This document shows positions 55,050-64,000 of a stretch of 64,000 nt of DNA, in pieces. Under the pieces are notes generated by a model. That model was given only the letters and a program-made list of their open reading frames with translations, was not told the DNA's origin and made no database searches. A program made the position numbers and the translations under genes. Source of the DNA: Lentinula raphanica (taxonomy: Eukaryota > Basidiomycota > Agaricomycetes > Agaricales > Omphalotaceae); contig JANVFP010000045.1 of the NCBI GenBank assembly GCA_027919835.1, forward strand, positions 186,001 through 250,000, given 5' to 3'. Position 1 is the first letter of the stretch. The number at the start of each line of letters is the position of its first letter.

Positions 55050-56126
55050 ACCTACATGGATAACTATGCGCTTTTTGTCTTATAGATCCTGAAATTACTC
55101 CTAAAGGCCTAAAGTTCCAAGCCCATAATGCTAAACAACAAAGCGCCAGTACTCCTCCGACAGCTATGTGAAGCAAAACAGGCCATCTCAGGGTCCCCAT
55201 ACGCCCATATCGTTGAACGACTGCAGTGGCACCAAACACTGTGTCACTCAAGCACACAATCAGCAAAGAGATTGTCAATGGAAGTACCAGATTTCAAGGA
55301 GGGAGCACATCTCACCACTTGATGAGTCCAGAGGCACGATGACTAGCGAAGAATTGTTGCACAAAGCGGACGGTGTAGATTATGCGTGCGGAGAGGTTGA
55401 TGAGGTTTGCATAGATGAGCGCGGTGTCACCGAGTTCGAATCAGTAGAAGTCGATAGCTGAGGCTATGTAGATCATCGTGAAAACTACCATCCAACTGCA
55501 AGGTGAGTTTAGCAATGAGAGCTTTTGTAGATGAAGCTTCGATGTACTCACCGACGTTGCTTGTTAACATCTTGTTTTTCCAGTGATGGCAACTCCTTCT
55601 GCGCGTACTCTAAGGTGTGTTTTGAGGTTGACCATTGCCCTAGAGGAGTAGACTGAATGAGCTCGGTATTTAGGACGTAGACAAGATCAATGGGCACATA
55701 CATACGTAAGCATTTGCATGGGCTCTGCTAAAAGCTCCATGACCGCTGCAGCAACATAGACCCAGACGGATGATAGAAAGCGAGGTCTGCGATAATATCT
55801 CCGTTCCTCCAAAAGCCACGTATAAAGAGCAAGTTCCGAATGCAAAAGGAACACTGATAATGATAGGCACAAATTAACATTTATTGCAGCATCTGCACCT
55901 TGTTCCTGACCAGATGAGCCCACTGGAGCACCACACCCAGTCTTGACGCGTAAAAGGGTACCTCGAACACTCAAAAACAGAATCGTGCTGAGCATGAGCT
56001 GGATGGCGGCGATCCCATAAGCCACTGCTGAAGCCAAGTGAGAGAGCTTGATTCAAGACGCGTGAATAAACGAGTGAAGAGCTGGAGTCCCATTAAGGAT
56101 GTCAGTGTCGACATTGCAGACGACAT
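55050..56126 (-). pseudogene. rft1: RFT1 (ER dolichol-oligosaccharide flippase-related protein), decayed
   Basis: Minus-strand pieces follow RFT1 order: start MSSAMSTLTSLMGLQLFTRL (from 56126), then in another frame LASAVAYGIAAIQLMLSTIL and FLSSVWVYVAAAVMELLAEP, then LKTHLRVRAEGVAITGKT (about 55590-55640), GDTALIYANLINLSARIIYT, and the C-terminal GRMGTLRWPVLLHIAVGGVL. RFT1 is a polytopic ER membrane protein needed for N-glycosylation. At least two frameshifts lie near 56040-56070, one in-frame TGA lies at 55441-55443 (SAIDFY-stop-FELGD), and roughly 100 residues in the middle are missing. The copy is dead; a functional gene should exist elsewhere. Confidence 0.8.
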
Positions 56127-56765
56127 CGCGGAAGGTGGTTGAGAAATGAAATGATTTGCATCTGCCCGTCCCGAGTTCTCCGAATTGGCTTTGAATCCGA
56201 CTACCGACCGGGCCCGGCCGAGGTCGAAGCTGCGCAGATTTGACCTCGTTAGTCGGACTCACTTCACGGTTTACTTCCACTGCCAGATGCATTTTTTCAA
56301 CTATGAGGCGTACAACCTATTTCCAAAGTCCCTGAAACTGAGCAAGCACAAAAACACTCCAGAGTCGAAAACATATCTGGCAGTACCTGATCAGAGAGCA
56401 TCAAAAATGATTACGAAGAGTACTAGCTGAGTGGTATTACAGTTTGTTGCGAACCTTGATCAAAGCCCTTCGATAGTGCAGCTTAGCATAGTCCCAATTG
56501 GACTGACAATGTACAGTACGGCGTACGCGCGTTTCAACAAGACTACAAGGCAGGCATAGCCCACAGGACAGAGTAGACTGCTCCGACGTCCTACTCGTGG
56601 TTGAACATTGTTCGTTGACATTGAAGTTTGAACCATTGAAGAGATTCTTCATGTTCTACATAGAATGAGGACATAAAAGTTTAGTCAAAAACTGTCCGAC
56701 GGTAAATCGCTATATCGTGTTCTCTGAATTTTCTGATAACGACATCGGGATTTGGCAGGTTTGGC
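56127..56765. other. Intergenic, no gene supported
   Basis: Only short motif-less frames on both strands between the decayed RFT1 start and the WD40 gene. Confidence 0.4.
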
Positions 56766-56926
56766 ATGCCTCATGTAAAACATGAGGTTCGGAGATGCAG
56801 ATTCAAAATGGTGAACGCTTCTTTGGACAGACTAATGTTAGGCCCATCATATAGTCTCCTAGGATCCATCGAAACTCCAACTGACTCTGTGAATGCTTTG
56901 GCTTTTTCCAAGGATGGTAGATATTT
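56766..56926 (+). pseudogene. WD40 gene, 5' part interrupted by the retrotransposon
   Basis: The frame reads SLLGSIETPTDSVNALAFSK and then DGRY; a WD40 repeat normally continues LASCSSD. The continuation (A-SCSSDMSVRVHDV) starts at 63155, after the element. With the element removed, the codon TT|A is restored and the frame runs on without gap. The ATG at 56766 is the first in frame; a later ATG at 56811 would also do. The start of the gene may extend further upstream through an intron. Confidence 0.8.
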
Positions 56927-57058
56927 TTTCGAGTCAGCTACAGGTAATCTTCCATTAACTTATGACAGGTGATGGGTTTAGAATAGATCTAACTCAAGCG
57001 TTACCAGCTACGACTTGAGTTAATCATCTGGGGTTGTAGAGACAAGGGCCGATAACCC
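56927..57058 (-). repeat. Split direct repeat B2
   Basis: 132 bp beginning TTTCGAGTCAGCTAC and ending GATAACCC, identical to B1 (57268-57399). It forms the outer left edge of the element. Its last bases pair with the next ones (GTAGAGAC ... GTCTCTAC, 57036-57067) as a small hairpin. Confidence 0.9.
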
Positions 57059-57106
57059 CGTCTCTACAGTCATAAGCCAATAATTGATTAAGGGAGGGAT
57101 GGTGGG

Positions 57107-57267
57107 CGAAAATTTTATGTCAAGCGTGTATCGCTATCTCGAGCTACGCTGCTCGATGTTTGCAGCGATGATGGATGTAAGAAGTAAGGTGACTCAAATT
57201 CACAGCCACCTTCACTTCTTCGAAAACCCATATTCAACTCACGTGAACGTTTCGATGAATCTTACAC
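57107..57267 (-). repeat. Split direct repeat A2
   Basis: 161 bp beginning CGAAAATTTTATGTC and ending CTTACAC, identical to A1 at the other end of the element (62994-63154). Directly abuts B1. Confidence 0.93.
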
Positions 57268-57399
57268 TTTCGAGTCAGCTACAGGTAATCTTCCATTAAC
57301 TTATGACAGGTGATGGGTTTAGAATAGATCTAACTCAAGCGTTACCAGCTACGACTTGAGTTAATCATCTGGGGTTGTAGAGACAAGGGCCGATAACCC
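57268..57399 (-). repeat. Split direct repeat B1
   Basis: 132-bp copy identical to B2, placed directly between A2 and the internal region carrying the recombinase frame. Confidence 0.9.
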
Positions 57400-57543
57400 T
57401 GAACGTAGTAAGCGCAGGCGCGTCGGCAAGCAGTCGACAACCCCCAGGTACCCATACCAAGCCAAGGTTACAAGATGCGGATAATGACATGATAAGAAAC
57501 GATTGTAAGAATAGTCTGCACAAAAGAAATCCTAGTGTGTGAA

Positions 57544-58701
57544 TCACACAGAATAAGTAACCCGACGCTGCACGGAATCAAAATACGAATTTTGAGCTGT
57601 ATAGCGATGGAGATGTAGCGAACCCAATGATTCCAGGTGTCTCCAATATGTAAGAAAGGCGGAAGATTTCCAACGGCCAAAAACCTTCACGACATCAGGA
57701 TTGATACCCGAAAGCAAGTAGTGTGTAGTGCCACCTATGCGAAAACAATGCCCCGACATAGCAGGGTAGTCGTGTATTTTCCAGATGTCGTTACAACGAT
57801 GGAGGAAAACCTTCACAGTCAACACTCGGCGCACACAATTTGCATCGAGGTAAGAAAACAGCGGATCACCATTTGATATGTTGTTAATGGCGAAATGGTC
57901 TTGCAAAGCACGAATGGGATCGGTACGGCCATTCTGCACAGGAACCAGAACCTCATCGCCTCGACGTTGAGAAGTCTTTGTCGAAGGCAAAAAGAGAGAG
58001 CGTGAACCGGACTCGTTGACTGGGCCTAAGTGTTGAGCAAGGGGCATAGACGAGGAATTGTAGCGCGCCACATCACTATTCGTTGGCAGAACCTCTCCGG
58101 ATCGTAATTGACCATACATCATAGTTTTGGCTGCTGCTGCGACACAAACATCCAACCCAGAACCAGATGAAAGACTGTCATGAAGAGCTCGAAGGTGTTT
58201 AGGCAACACCGGATGACGTTTTGCACGATAGGAAGAAGCCGGCGTAGCACGATCCACACCAGCCAGGACTTTCTTCAACCTCTCACTACCCAGCCACCTA
58301 TGACCTTCCAGAACTGTCCAGGACTTCAGAGAAGAGAACTTTGCTTTTGCTGTTCCACCTGAAACGAGACCAGCCAGTGAAGCTGCGTAGTTGCATAAGG
58401 TGTTTTCGGAAGCAGGAAGTACATCGTGAATGGAAAGTCGTTCCGAATGTGCCCAGTCAAGAAATTTGACCACGTCGTTAAACCTGCGTTGGCGAGTCTT
58501 CGCGCTGACAGAATCCTCAGCCAGTTTACGAGCTCGTTCATCCAAAGGTACGATCCGAGCCAGAGCCACCGAAGAACGAGCGACGACCATAAGAAAAGAT
58601 GGAAGATTGAAAAAGAAATGAAGATGTAATGGGTTTTGAGCGCCCAAGTATACCTGCACACGTGTCACAGCCACGAGAGGGTCAAATTTTGACAAGAACA
58701 T
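57544..58701 (-). CDS. Tyrosine recombinase of the retrotransposon
   Basis: About 385 codons; an internal ATG giving MVVARSSVALARIVPLDE is a likelier start than the first. An N-terminal SAM-like core-binding domain (RRFNDVVKFLDWAHSERLS ... ENTLCNYAASLAGL) is followed by the catalytic domain: first Arg in YGQLRSGEVLP, the H-x-x-R box in SGHCFRIGGTTHYL, a Trp/Lys box in FGRWKSSAF and the nucleophilic Tyr probably in FLTYWR. The enzyme integrates circular cDNA by strand exchange, which explains the absence of target duplications. It is transcribed in the same direction as the RT frame, 220 bp downstream. No stops or shifts. Confidence 0.9.
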   Translation of the reverse strand: MFLSKFDPLVAVTRVQVYLGAQNPLHLHFFFNLPSFLMVVARSSVALARIVPLDERARKLAEDSVSAKTRQRRFNDVVKFLDWAHSERLSIHDVLPASENTLCNYAASLAGLVSGGTAKAKFSSLKSWTVLEGHRWLGSERLKKVLAGVDRATPASSYRAKRHPVLPKHLRALHDSLSSGSGLDVCVAAAAKTMMYGQLRSGEVLPTNSDVARYNSSSMPLAQHLGPVNESGSRSLFLPSTKTSQRRGDEVLVPVQNGRTDPIRALQDHFAINNISNGDPLFSYLDANCVRRVLTVKVFLHRCNDIWKIHDYPAMSGHCFRIGGTTHYLLSGINPDVVKVFGRWKSSAFLTYWRHLESLGSLHLHRYTAQNSYFDSVQRRVTYSV

Positions 58702-58920
58702 CTATATGATATTATAACAACATGCAATGGACTATCTGCAACAGTGAGTGATAAGGGAACAAAGGTAACGCGGGTGAACAACCAAGATAAGGAAACACAA
58801 GCGGACATGAGAAACGACAGCCAGACAATATGCAACTACATACATGCCACACATGCGAAACAGCGATTATAACATAAATGACCAAATCAGACAATCAGCG
58901 AACAAAAACACAAACAACAA

Positions 58921-60957
58921 TTACACAGACAAACGGCCATCATGGAAAGTAATCGACGCGGACACAAATGCCCGGAGGTGCGAAGGAACAGAGGGTGGAT
59001 GAGCATGTAACTCTCCTCTGGGAGGAAAGTTACCCCGCGATGGAGCATCAGCAACGTTATCCTTGGATGGAATCCAGATTGGCTCGACCCAGACATTGTT
59101 GGCATGCATGAGATCAACAATGTGTTTGAGGATCTCATTCTGCTGAGGACCACGGGAGACACCTTTGTCAAGGGCGCCCACAACACCTTTGTTGTCCGAC
59201 CAGATTCGATAACGGGCATCCCTACGACCCGACGACAAAAGGGTGCGAAGAGCAAGCTCAACAGCCACCATCTCGGCCCAGCCAATGTGTCGTTCAGGGT
59301 CATCCAGCCAGCCCTCCTTGAGTTCCCATGCCAACCAACGACCATTGAGCACGAGACCGATACCCCAGGTTGTGGACGCGTCAACATAGATCACATCATC
59401 CGAAAACTCCATAGGAGGAGCGATGTGAAGTCCAACAAAGTCCTGCCGGAGAAGACTCTGCCACCAGAGGAGATCCTCACGCAGACCCGATGCAATACGA
59501 TGTTTGACAAAGGAGGAGTGGTCAGATTTGAAGGAGGCACGAAACCGGTACAACCGCGACATCCGTGGGCGACCCTGCGGAGCAACCAAACATATGTGGT
59601 TAAGGGTACCAATCAGACTTTCCGCGTGAACGAGATCCTGTGCAGAAGCCGAGACCCAGTCATCAAGCTTGGCGAGATACTTCTCCTTCTTGGCCTCCGG
59701 CAGCTCCACTGTACGCTCAGTGAGCTTCCACAAGAAACCAAGGTAGAGGAAGAGAAATGCGAAAGGAAAGAACTTGGACAGCGCCCACGGCCAGCCCAAC
59801 AGCCTAGCCAATGACCAGATGAGTTCTTCGTCATAGGAGTAAATGTAAGAACCGTCCGAACGTTGACCGATTGGGAAGCGAAAAAATGCGAAGTCATCTA
59901 CCCACTTCAGGAGGGCCTGCACACCTTTGTGCTTGAGAATCCAAGCCATAGCATCGGCAACGTGACCCCAGATACCGGGAGCGGAACGCACACCGAAATT
60001 CAGCATGAAGTCAAGATGAACCTTGCCTTCGAAGGAGAGAGCAACCAAACGGCGCACAGAGGGGTGTAGAGGAATGTTGCGGAAAGCTGCGTCGACATCA
60101 AACATGGCAACCTGCGTGCCAGGAGGAGCAGAGGCAACTAGAAGGTAGCACTCGTAGAAGGTCCCCCAATCACAAGGGAAATCATCTGCGTTGATGAGGG
60201 AGTTGATGGAAATCTTAGTAGTGTCAATGGAAACAGGAGGTTCGCCAGGTAGCGCATGGTGAGGACGAGGCAAAAGGAGAGAAGACTTGGGATAGGAATG
60301 ATCAATGATGATACGGAACTTGTCCACACGTTGCTGCACAACTGCCATGGGAGCGGTGCGGTACGGTCCCAACAACTGTTCAGCTTCGGCAGGGTCCATA
60401 CCAGGAGATATGCGCCCCAGCGCAATCTCCTCAGCAAACTTCTTGCGAATCACCTCTGCGTCACGCTCAGACTTGAAATGGTTAGGGGGAGAGAAGGTAC
60501 ATGAAATGTCATAACCCTCAGCCCCGATGAAGAAACCCTCACGGAGACCTTTCGGAATCTCCTGAAACTCCGGAGGAGCATGCGTCTCCACCAGAAGTTT
60601 CTCCCACGCATCAGGGAGAAGACGCGTAGTGAATGGAGGGTGTGGCCTAGTGGTGGTGCTGGGACCCATGAGCCGAGGAGCCACAGCAACCACAGAAGTG
60701 GCGGTATTTGCAATGGAGTCGCTGACAGCCAACCCTGCGGTTGAAAGCATTGCAGACGACATGACCGTCCTTGTCGACCCAGTTCCGGTTATCTGCAGAA
60801 CGTTTGAGGAGATCAGAGGGTTTGAGAGCGTGGCCACGGGTAGTGTGCGAGGACTCAGCACAGAGAAAGCATCCATCGTCCACCGCCGAGGGGGTATATG
60901 AATGAGAACCCGACGACCGAGGTTTGGAGGGACGTGACCCGGAGCCCTGACTGGCAT
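58921..60957 (-). CDS. Reverse transcriptase-RNase H of the retrotransposon
   Basis: About 678 codons. RT motifs: KFRIIIDHSYPKSS, the first catalytic Asp in MFDVDAAFRNIPLHPS, FGVRSAPGIWGHVADAMAWI and the catalytic pair in LLKWVDDFAFF (VDD, usual for DIRS elements). RNase H motifs: IYVDASTTWGIGLVL, Glu in MVAVELALRTL, and WSDNKGVVGALDKG, then a short tail with PSKDNVADAPSRG. The proline-rich first about 110 residues overlap the end of the gag frame by 311 bp in another frame, so RT is probably made by frameshifting or reinitiation. Confidence 0.93.
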   Translation of the reverse strand: MPVRAPGHVPPNLGRRVLIHIPPRRWTMDAFSVLSPRTLPVATLSNPLISSNVLQITGTGSTRTVMSSAMLSTAGLAVSDSIANTATSVVAVAPRLMGPSTTTRPHPPFTTRLLPDAWEKLLVETHAPPEFQEIPKGLREGFFIGAEGYDISCTFSPPNHFKSERDAEVIRKKFAEEIALGRISPGMDPAEAEQLLGPYRTAPMAVVQQRVDKFRIIIDHSYPKSSLLLPRPHHALPGEPPVSIDTTKISINSLINADDFPCDWGTFYECYLLVASAPPGTQVAMFDVDAAFRNIPLHPSVRRLVALSFEGKVHLDFMLNFGVRSAPGIWGHVADAMAWILKHKGVQALLKWVDDFAFFRFPIGQRSDGSYIYSYDEELIWSLARLLGWPWALSKFFPFAFLFLYLGFLWKLTERTVELPEAKKEKYLAKLDDWVSASAQDLVHAESLIGTLNHICLVAPQGRPRMSRLYRFRASFKSDHSSFVKHRIASGLREDLLWWQSLLRQDFVGLHIAPPMEFSDDVIYVDASTTWGIGLVLNGRWLAWELKEGWLDDPERHIGWAEMVAVELALRTLLSSGRRDARYRIWSDNKGVVGALDKGVSRGPQQNEILKHIVDLMHANNVWVEPIWIPSKDNVADAPSRGNFPPRGELHAHPPSVPSHLRAFVSASITFHDGRLSV

Positions 60958-62913
60958 ATGGCAAGGAAGCCACAGGTGCTATGGAGGGTATGGGAGGCCG
61001 AAAGGCTCGTTCCCACAGGATGCGGTAGCGACTGTAGTCCAGAACAAATGGGGAGCCCCCCTGACCAGGGTGGAGGTACCATTCATACAGCACATCCTGA
61101 GTGTATTCCCTCCATGTGGGGAACTGGTCGCGGAAATTGCGCTGAGAAATGACCATCGCAAAGGTTTTCCGAACCGAGTCTGCCATCCGCAAGGCCTGTC
61201 CTGAGCCGGGACCCCGCTCCTTCGCTGGAATGAGGTAGGCCTCAATAGCCAGAGGCATGGCCTTTGCAATCTCTGTGAAATCCTCTGAGGAAATCTTGTT
61301 CAGATCAAAGGCGAACAGATTCTTTGCCATGCGATGCTCAGAACCATCAGCTCGTCCCTTCGCACGCAGGACCAGAGCAGGGTTGAACCAACCCATTGCA
61401 ATATGGCCACTCCAGCCATTCCGCAATGCCGCAGCAACCTCAGGCAGTACATCAACGGAACCAGAGATGGGGATGCTGTCCCTTTGGTACTTGGGGTCAG
61501 GCAGAACTACACCTCGATGGTGGGAACGAGAGCGACGATGACTAGACCGTCGACGCGAACGAGAATGGGAGCGTCCACGATAACGAGAACGCCCCCTGCA
61601 CCGAGAACGAGAGCGAGGGTGACTTCTGCGAGGAGAGGCTGAGCGAGAACGGTGGCTGCGACGACCCCGATGATTATGATGGCTGCGGGAACGGGAATGG
61701 CGGGAGCGAGAGTGACGAGAATGGGAATGGCGATAACGATGAGAGCGAGAGGAAGAGCGGCGAGATGGCTGAGAGTGCTCGACATCATCAACAATGGCAG
61801 GCTGCGAGTGATCCCCAGACGAGGGGTGTGTAGTGTGATCCAGGTGAGCAGAGCTCCGGTGGTGACCATGATGCGGAGGAGGGTGAGCATGGTCAGATCT
61901 GCTATGCGGCCGCTCCCTAGAGTATCGGTCTCGATGAGAGCGAGAACGGGACCGAGAGTGGTGTCCATGATGGGAGCGGGAGCGGGAGTAGGAGTGATGT
62001 CCACCTCGATGAGAAGACACAGACCTGGAATGCACGCGACGACGATTGGAAGGAGGAGACCCACCCGGAGAACGGGGATCTGAGCGGTCGCGAGCAGAGC
62101 TTCGCACAGCCCGGCGACGATGAGGAGATCGGCCACGCCCTGAGGACTCATGTCGAGGACGAGAGGGGGATGGATCACGAGCAGACGGCTCCTGCGAGGT
62201 ATGACCATGAGCAGACGGCTCAGGTTTGCGAGGAGCACCTGGAGTCAGACGGACTCGGTGAACAACAGCAGCAGCGCATATATGCGCAAGCACGTACCTG
62301 AATCGTTACCACCAGCAGGCGAGCTGGAGGCCACGGTCACAGGAGGGCAAGGAGACTGCGCACTGTCACCTGTTCCAGACGGGAACGAGAGTGAGCAATG
62401 TATACAGGGACCTGGGGCAGACGGCCCACAGGAAAGGGAGGCAGACGGCCAAAGCAGCATACACGTACCTGGAGAATGAACAGACGGTTCAGTAACGTTC
62501 GTACCCGAACGAAGAAGAACATAGAGAGGGTTCGGAGATTCGCCACTTGTTGAGGGAGTAGCTGCTGAAGTCTTGTCGAGCAGGGTTGGGGAGATACCCG
62601 GAGGCTTGGATGATACATCCTTGTTGGCAGGGTCAGAGTCTGGGCTGAGATCATCCTGAGGAGAATTACTCGACGAGTTGGATGAGCAAGGTGTAGTGCC
62701 AGAAGGTGCAGACGAGGAGGGCGGGTGATTGTCGTCGTCCCCGTCTGATTCCTCCTCTGCGACGCGTTCCAGAAGTTGTTTTCCGGCAGAAGGCAAGATT
62801 GGAGCAGATGGGCTGCGAAGAGCGTCCAAGGCAGCGGCCTTTCCTCTTCCAAAGGTCGAAGAGGATGATGAACTAGCAGGAGGTGTCGATTGACTGCGCG
62901 GACCTCTCGGCAT
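60647..62913 (-). CDS. Gag-like protein with an RS domain and a CCCH zinc finger
   Basis: The first exon 62469-62913 (MPRGPRSQSTPPASSSSSST ... HSPG) joins in phase to 60647-62238 through a 230-nt intron (GTACGTG ... CTCCAG). The intron contains a second identical-style donor (GGTACGTGCTTG) and further acceptors, so alternative splicing or retention is possible. Next comes about 200 residues of Arg-Ser/His-rich sequence (SRSRSHRDR, HSRHSRSRHSRSRS, RSRSRRRSSHRRSRSHH), then a capsid-like helical region (DLNKISSEDFTEIAKAM ... REYTQDVLYEWYL), then a zinc finger (VCNAFNRRVGCQRLHCKYRH) near the end. Capsid and nucleic-acid binding are inferred from position. Confidence 0.8.
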
Positions 62914-62993
62914 GGTGTGTAGCTGAATAAGCGTAAGGGCGATTCGCGTGAAACTGGAGAATAAGATGAGTGCGATGAGAATAAGATGAAAAA

Positions 62994-63154
62994 CGAAAAT
63001 TTTATGTCAAGCGTGTATCGCTATCTCGAGCTACGCTGCTCGATGTTTGCAGCGATGATGGATGTAAGAAGTAAGGTGACTCAAATTCACAGCCACCTTC
63101 ACTTCTTCGAAAACCCATATTCAACTCACGTGAACGTTTCGATGAATCTTACAC
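62994..63154 (-). repeat. Split direct repeat A1
   Basis: 161 bp, identical to A2, forming the right (5' in element sense) end of the retrotransposon and directly abutting WD40 coding sequence. Confidence 0.93.
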
Positions 63155-64000
63155 AGCAAGCTGCAGCAGCGATATGTCTGTTCGCGTTCATGACGTCCGT
63201 CGCAAGCTCTCTACAATCTGGACGCATCGTGGCACAAGCCCTTTCACAACGGTGATCTGGCGCCGAGAATATTTGTTCGCAGGTAATGGTGATGGGGAGG
63301 TTTTGATGTTCCAGCCTACAACAGTAAGTATCGATGTCCACCAACTCCACCCATTCCAGGTTAGATAGACTGACCTATTCCCTTCTTGATTTAGTACTGG
63401 TTCCATAAAAAGCACGAACTCATTGCGGAATTCTATAATCCCGTCTACTTCCTGGAATTTGACCATACCGGTAACCAACTGCTCATCTGTTCTGGCTCGC
63501 GCACATCCTTGCTCGTGGAAAGAAGTATGTGACGAGCATCAGTTTTCTTCCTTCGATTGACCTGTTTGAAAGAGTCTGGCCAATGGAAGTTGAGATGTCA
63601 TTTCGATTCACCAGGCGCATTTGCAGAAACTCCGGATTTTGGTGAGCCTGATGGTTTCGACGAGCCACAGGTATTGGCTACTAGCGCACACTTCTTGGAC
63701 GAGAAGGGCTTCATCGTCGTTGGATATCTCCATCATGGTTTATGGTAAACCATGGTTCTTTTTCTCAAATCTGTCTTCATCTGACGTAGTAACTTCTTGT
63801 AGGAAATATCAGATAGAGGGTGGTACAAGTGTCTTGGTATGGGGCCCAGATGAAAAAATGTGAGTGATACCACATACGTGCGTCAATGAAATAAGTCTTA
63901 CACGAATTTAATTGCAGCGGGTCCACGGCTCTTTCTCCAGATGGCACGGCGTTTGTTGCGACAAATATCCGCAGTGGGTTGGATTGGTTCAAGATATCCA
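63155..64000 (+). pseudogene. WD40 gene, 3' part, continuing beyond the window
   Basis: Exons 63155-63323, 63395-63524, 63573-63744, 63803-63859 and 63918 onward join in frame. Sequence typical of a common Agaricomycete WD40 protein: SCSSDMSVRVHDVRRKLSTI, EYLFAGNGDGEVLMFQP, YWFHKKHELIAEFYNPVYFL, LLICSGSRTSLLVE, LRCHFDSPGAF, VGYLHHGLW and STALSPDGTAFVATNIRSGL. The repeats would fold as a beta-propeller scaffold. The first base completes the Leu codon split at 56926. The coding sequence is undamaged, so the insertion is the only visible lesion; the frame runs off the right edge. Confidence 0.85.

Larger units (their letters stand above)
56927..63154 (-). mobile_element. Complete tyrosine-recombinase (Ngaro/PAT-like DIRS) retrotransposon, 6,228 bp
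   Basis: Read on the minus strand: repeat A1, a gag-like frame, an RT-RNase H frame, a tyrosine recombinase frame, then B1-A2-B2. A1 and A2 are 161 bp and B1 and B2 are 132 bp, each pair identical as far as I can read. Split direct repeats plus a tyrosine recombinase instead of a DDE integrase define the DIRS order; the A1...B1-A2-B2 layout is that of Ngaro/PAT types. Insertion produced no target-site duplication, as expected. Identical repeats and intact frames indicate recent activity. Confidence 0.93.

Noticed and set aside
61507..62238. 243-codon hydrophobic minus-strand frame and a matching plus-strand frame
   Set aside because: Shadow frames of the Arg-Ser repeat region of gag.

Overview
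The window looks like nuclear DNA of a mushroom-forming basidiomycete (Agaricomycetes). The reasons are the many short (about 45-70 nt) GT-AG introns, a NACHT NTPase with the N-terminal motif common in this group, several F-box/LRR genes, a TET/JBP-like dioxygenase of the type expanded in Agaricomycetes, and a mixture of Ty1/copia and tyrosine-recombinase (DIRS/Ngaro-type) retrotransposons. No bacterial features (operons, Shine-Dalgarno sites, CRISPR) were seen, and no tRNA or rRNA gene was recognised.

Layout. 1-3618: 3' part of a copia element and its right LTR, abutting the 3' end of a NACHT-gene paralogue (to 4451). 4.8-9.3 kb: a small secreted protein and a four-exon NACHT NTPase. 10.5-14 kb: remnants of conserved genes (serine carboxypeptidase, Tho1/SARNP, plant-type asparaginase). 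15.2-15.8 kb: a non-autonomous inverted-repeat element carrying TTAGGG-like repeats and a large hairpin, abutting the stop codon of a membrane-protein gene. 17-36 kb: Agaricomycete-type hypothetical genes, among them a seven-exon coiled-coil/acidic protein, two paralogues of an unknown family (22.7 and 28.9 kb), an F-box/LRR gene, a coiled-coil gene overlapping a membrane-protein gene, and a decayed MFS transporter followed by a minisatellite. 36.3-38.3 kb: TET/JBP-like 2-oxoglutarate dioxygenase.

40.9-54 kb holds the most unusual arrangement. The 5' half of an F-box gene (40901-41404) and its apparent 3' half (53148 onward) lie in the same orientation on either side of an 11.7-kb block. The block carries clf1 (splicing), an IND1-like Fe-S assembly factor, MRD1 (rRNA processing, with two candidate intronic snoRNAs), prefoldin subunit 3 and an MFS transporter cut off at the right edge of the block. 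The clf1 copy has two nonsense codons, so the block is probably a translocated or duplicated chromosomal segment.

55-56.1 kb: a decayed RFT1 gene. 56.8-64 kb: a WD40 gene whose reading frame is interrupted by a complete 6.2-kb tyrosine-recombinase retrotransposon with the split-repeat order A1 ... B1-A2-B2. Removing the element restores the WD40 frame exactly.

Overall this is an accessory, TE-rich region with much gene decay and a few intact housekeeping genes inside a displaced block. Exon boundaries were read by eye from splice-site consensus and frame continuity; family assignments come from motif recognition, without searches.
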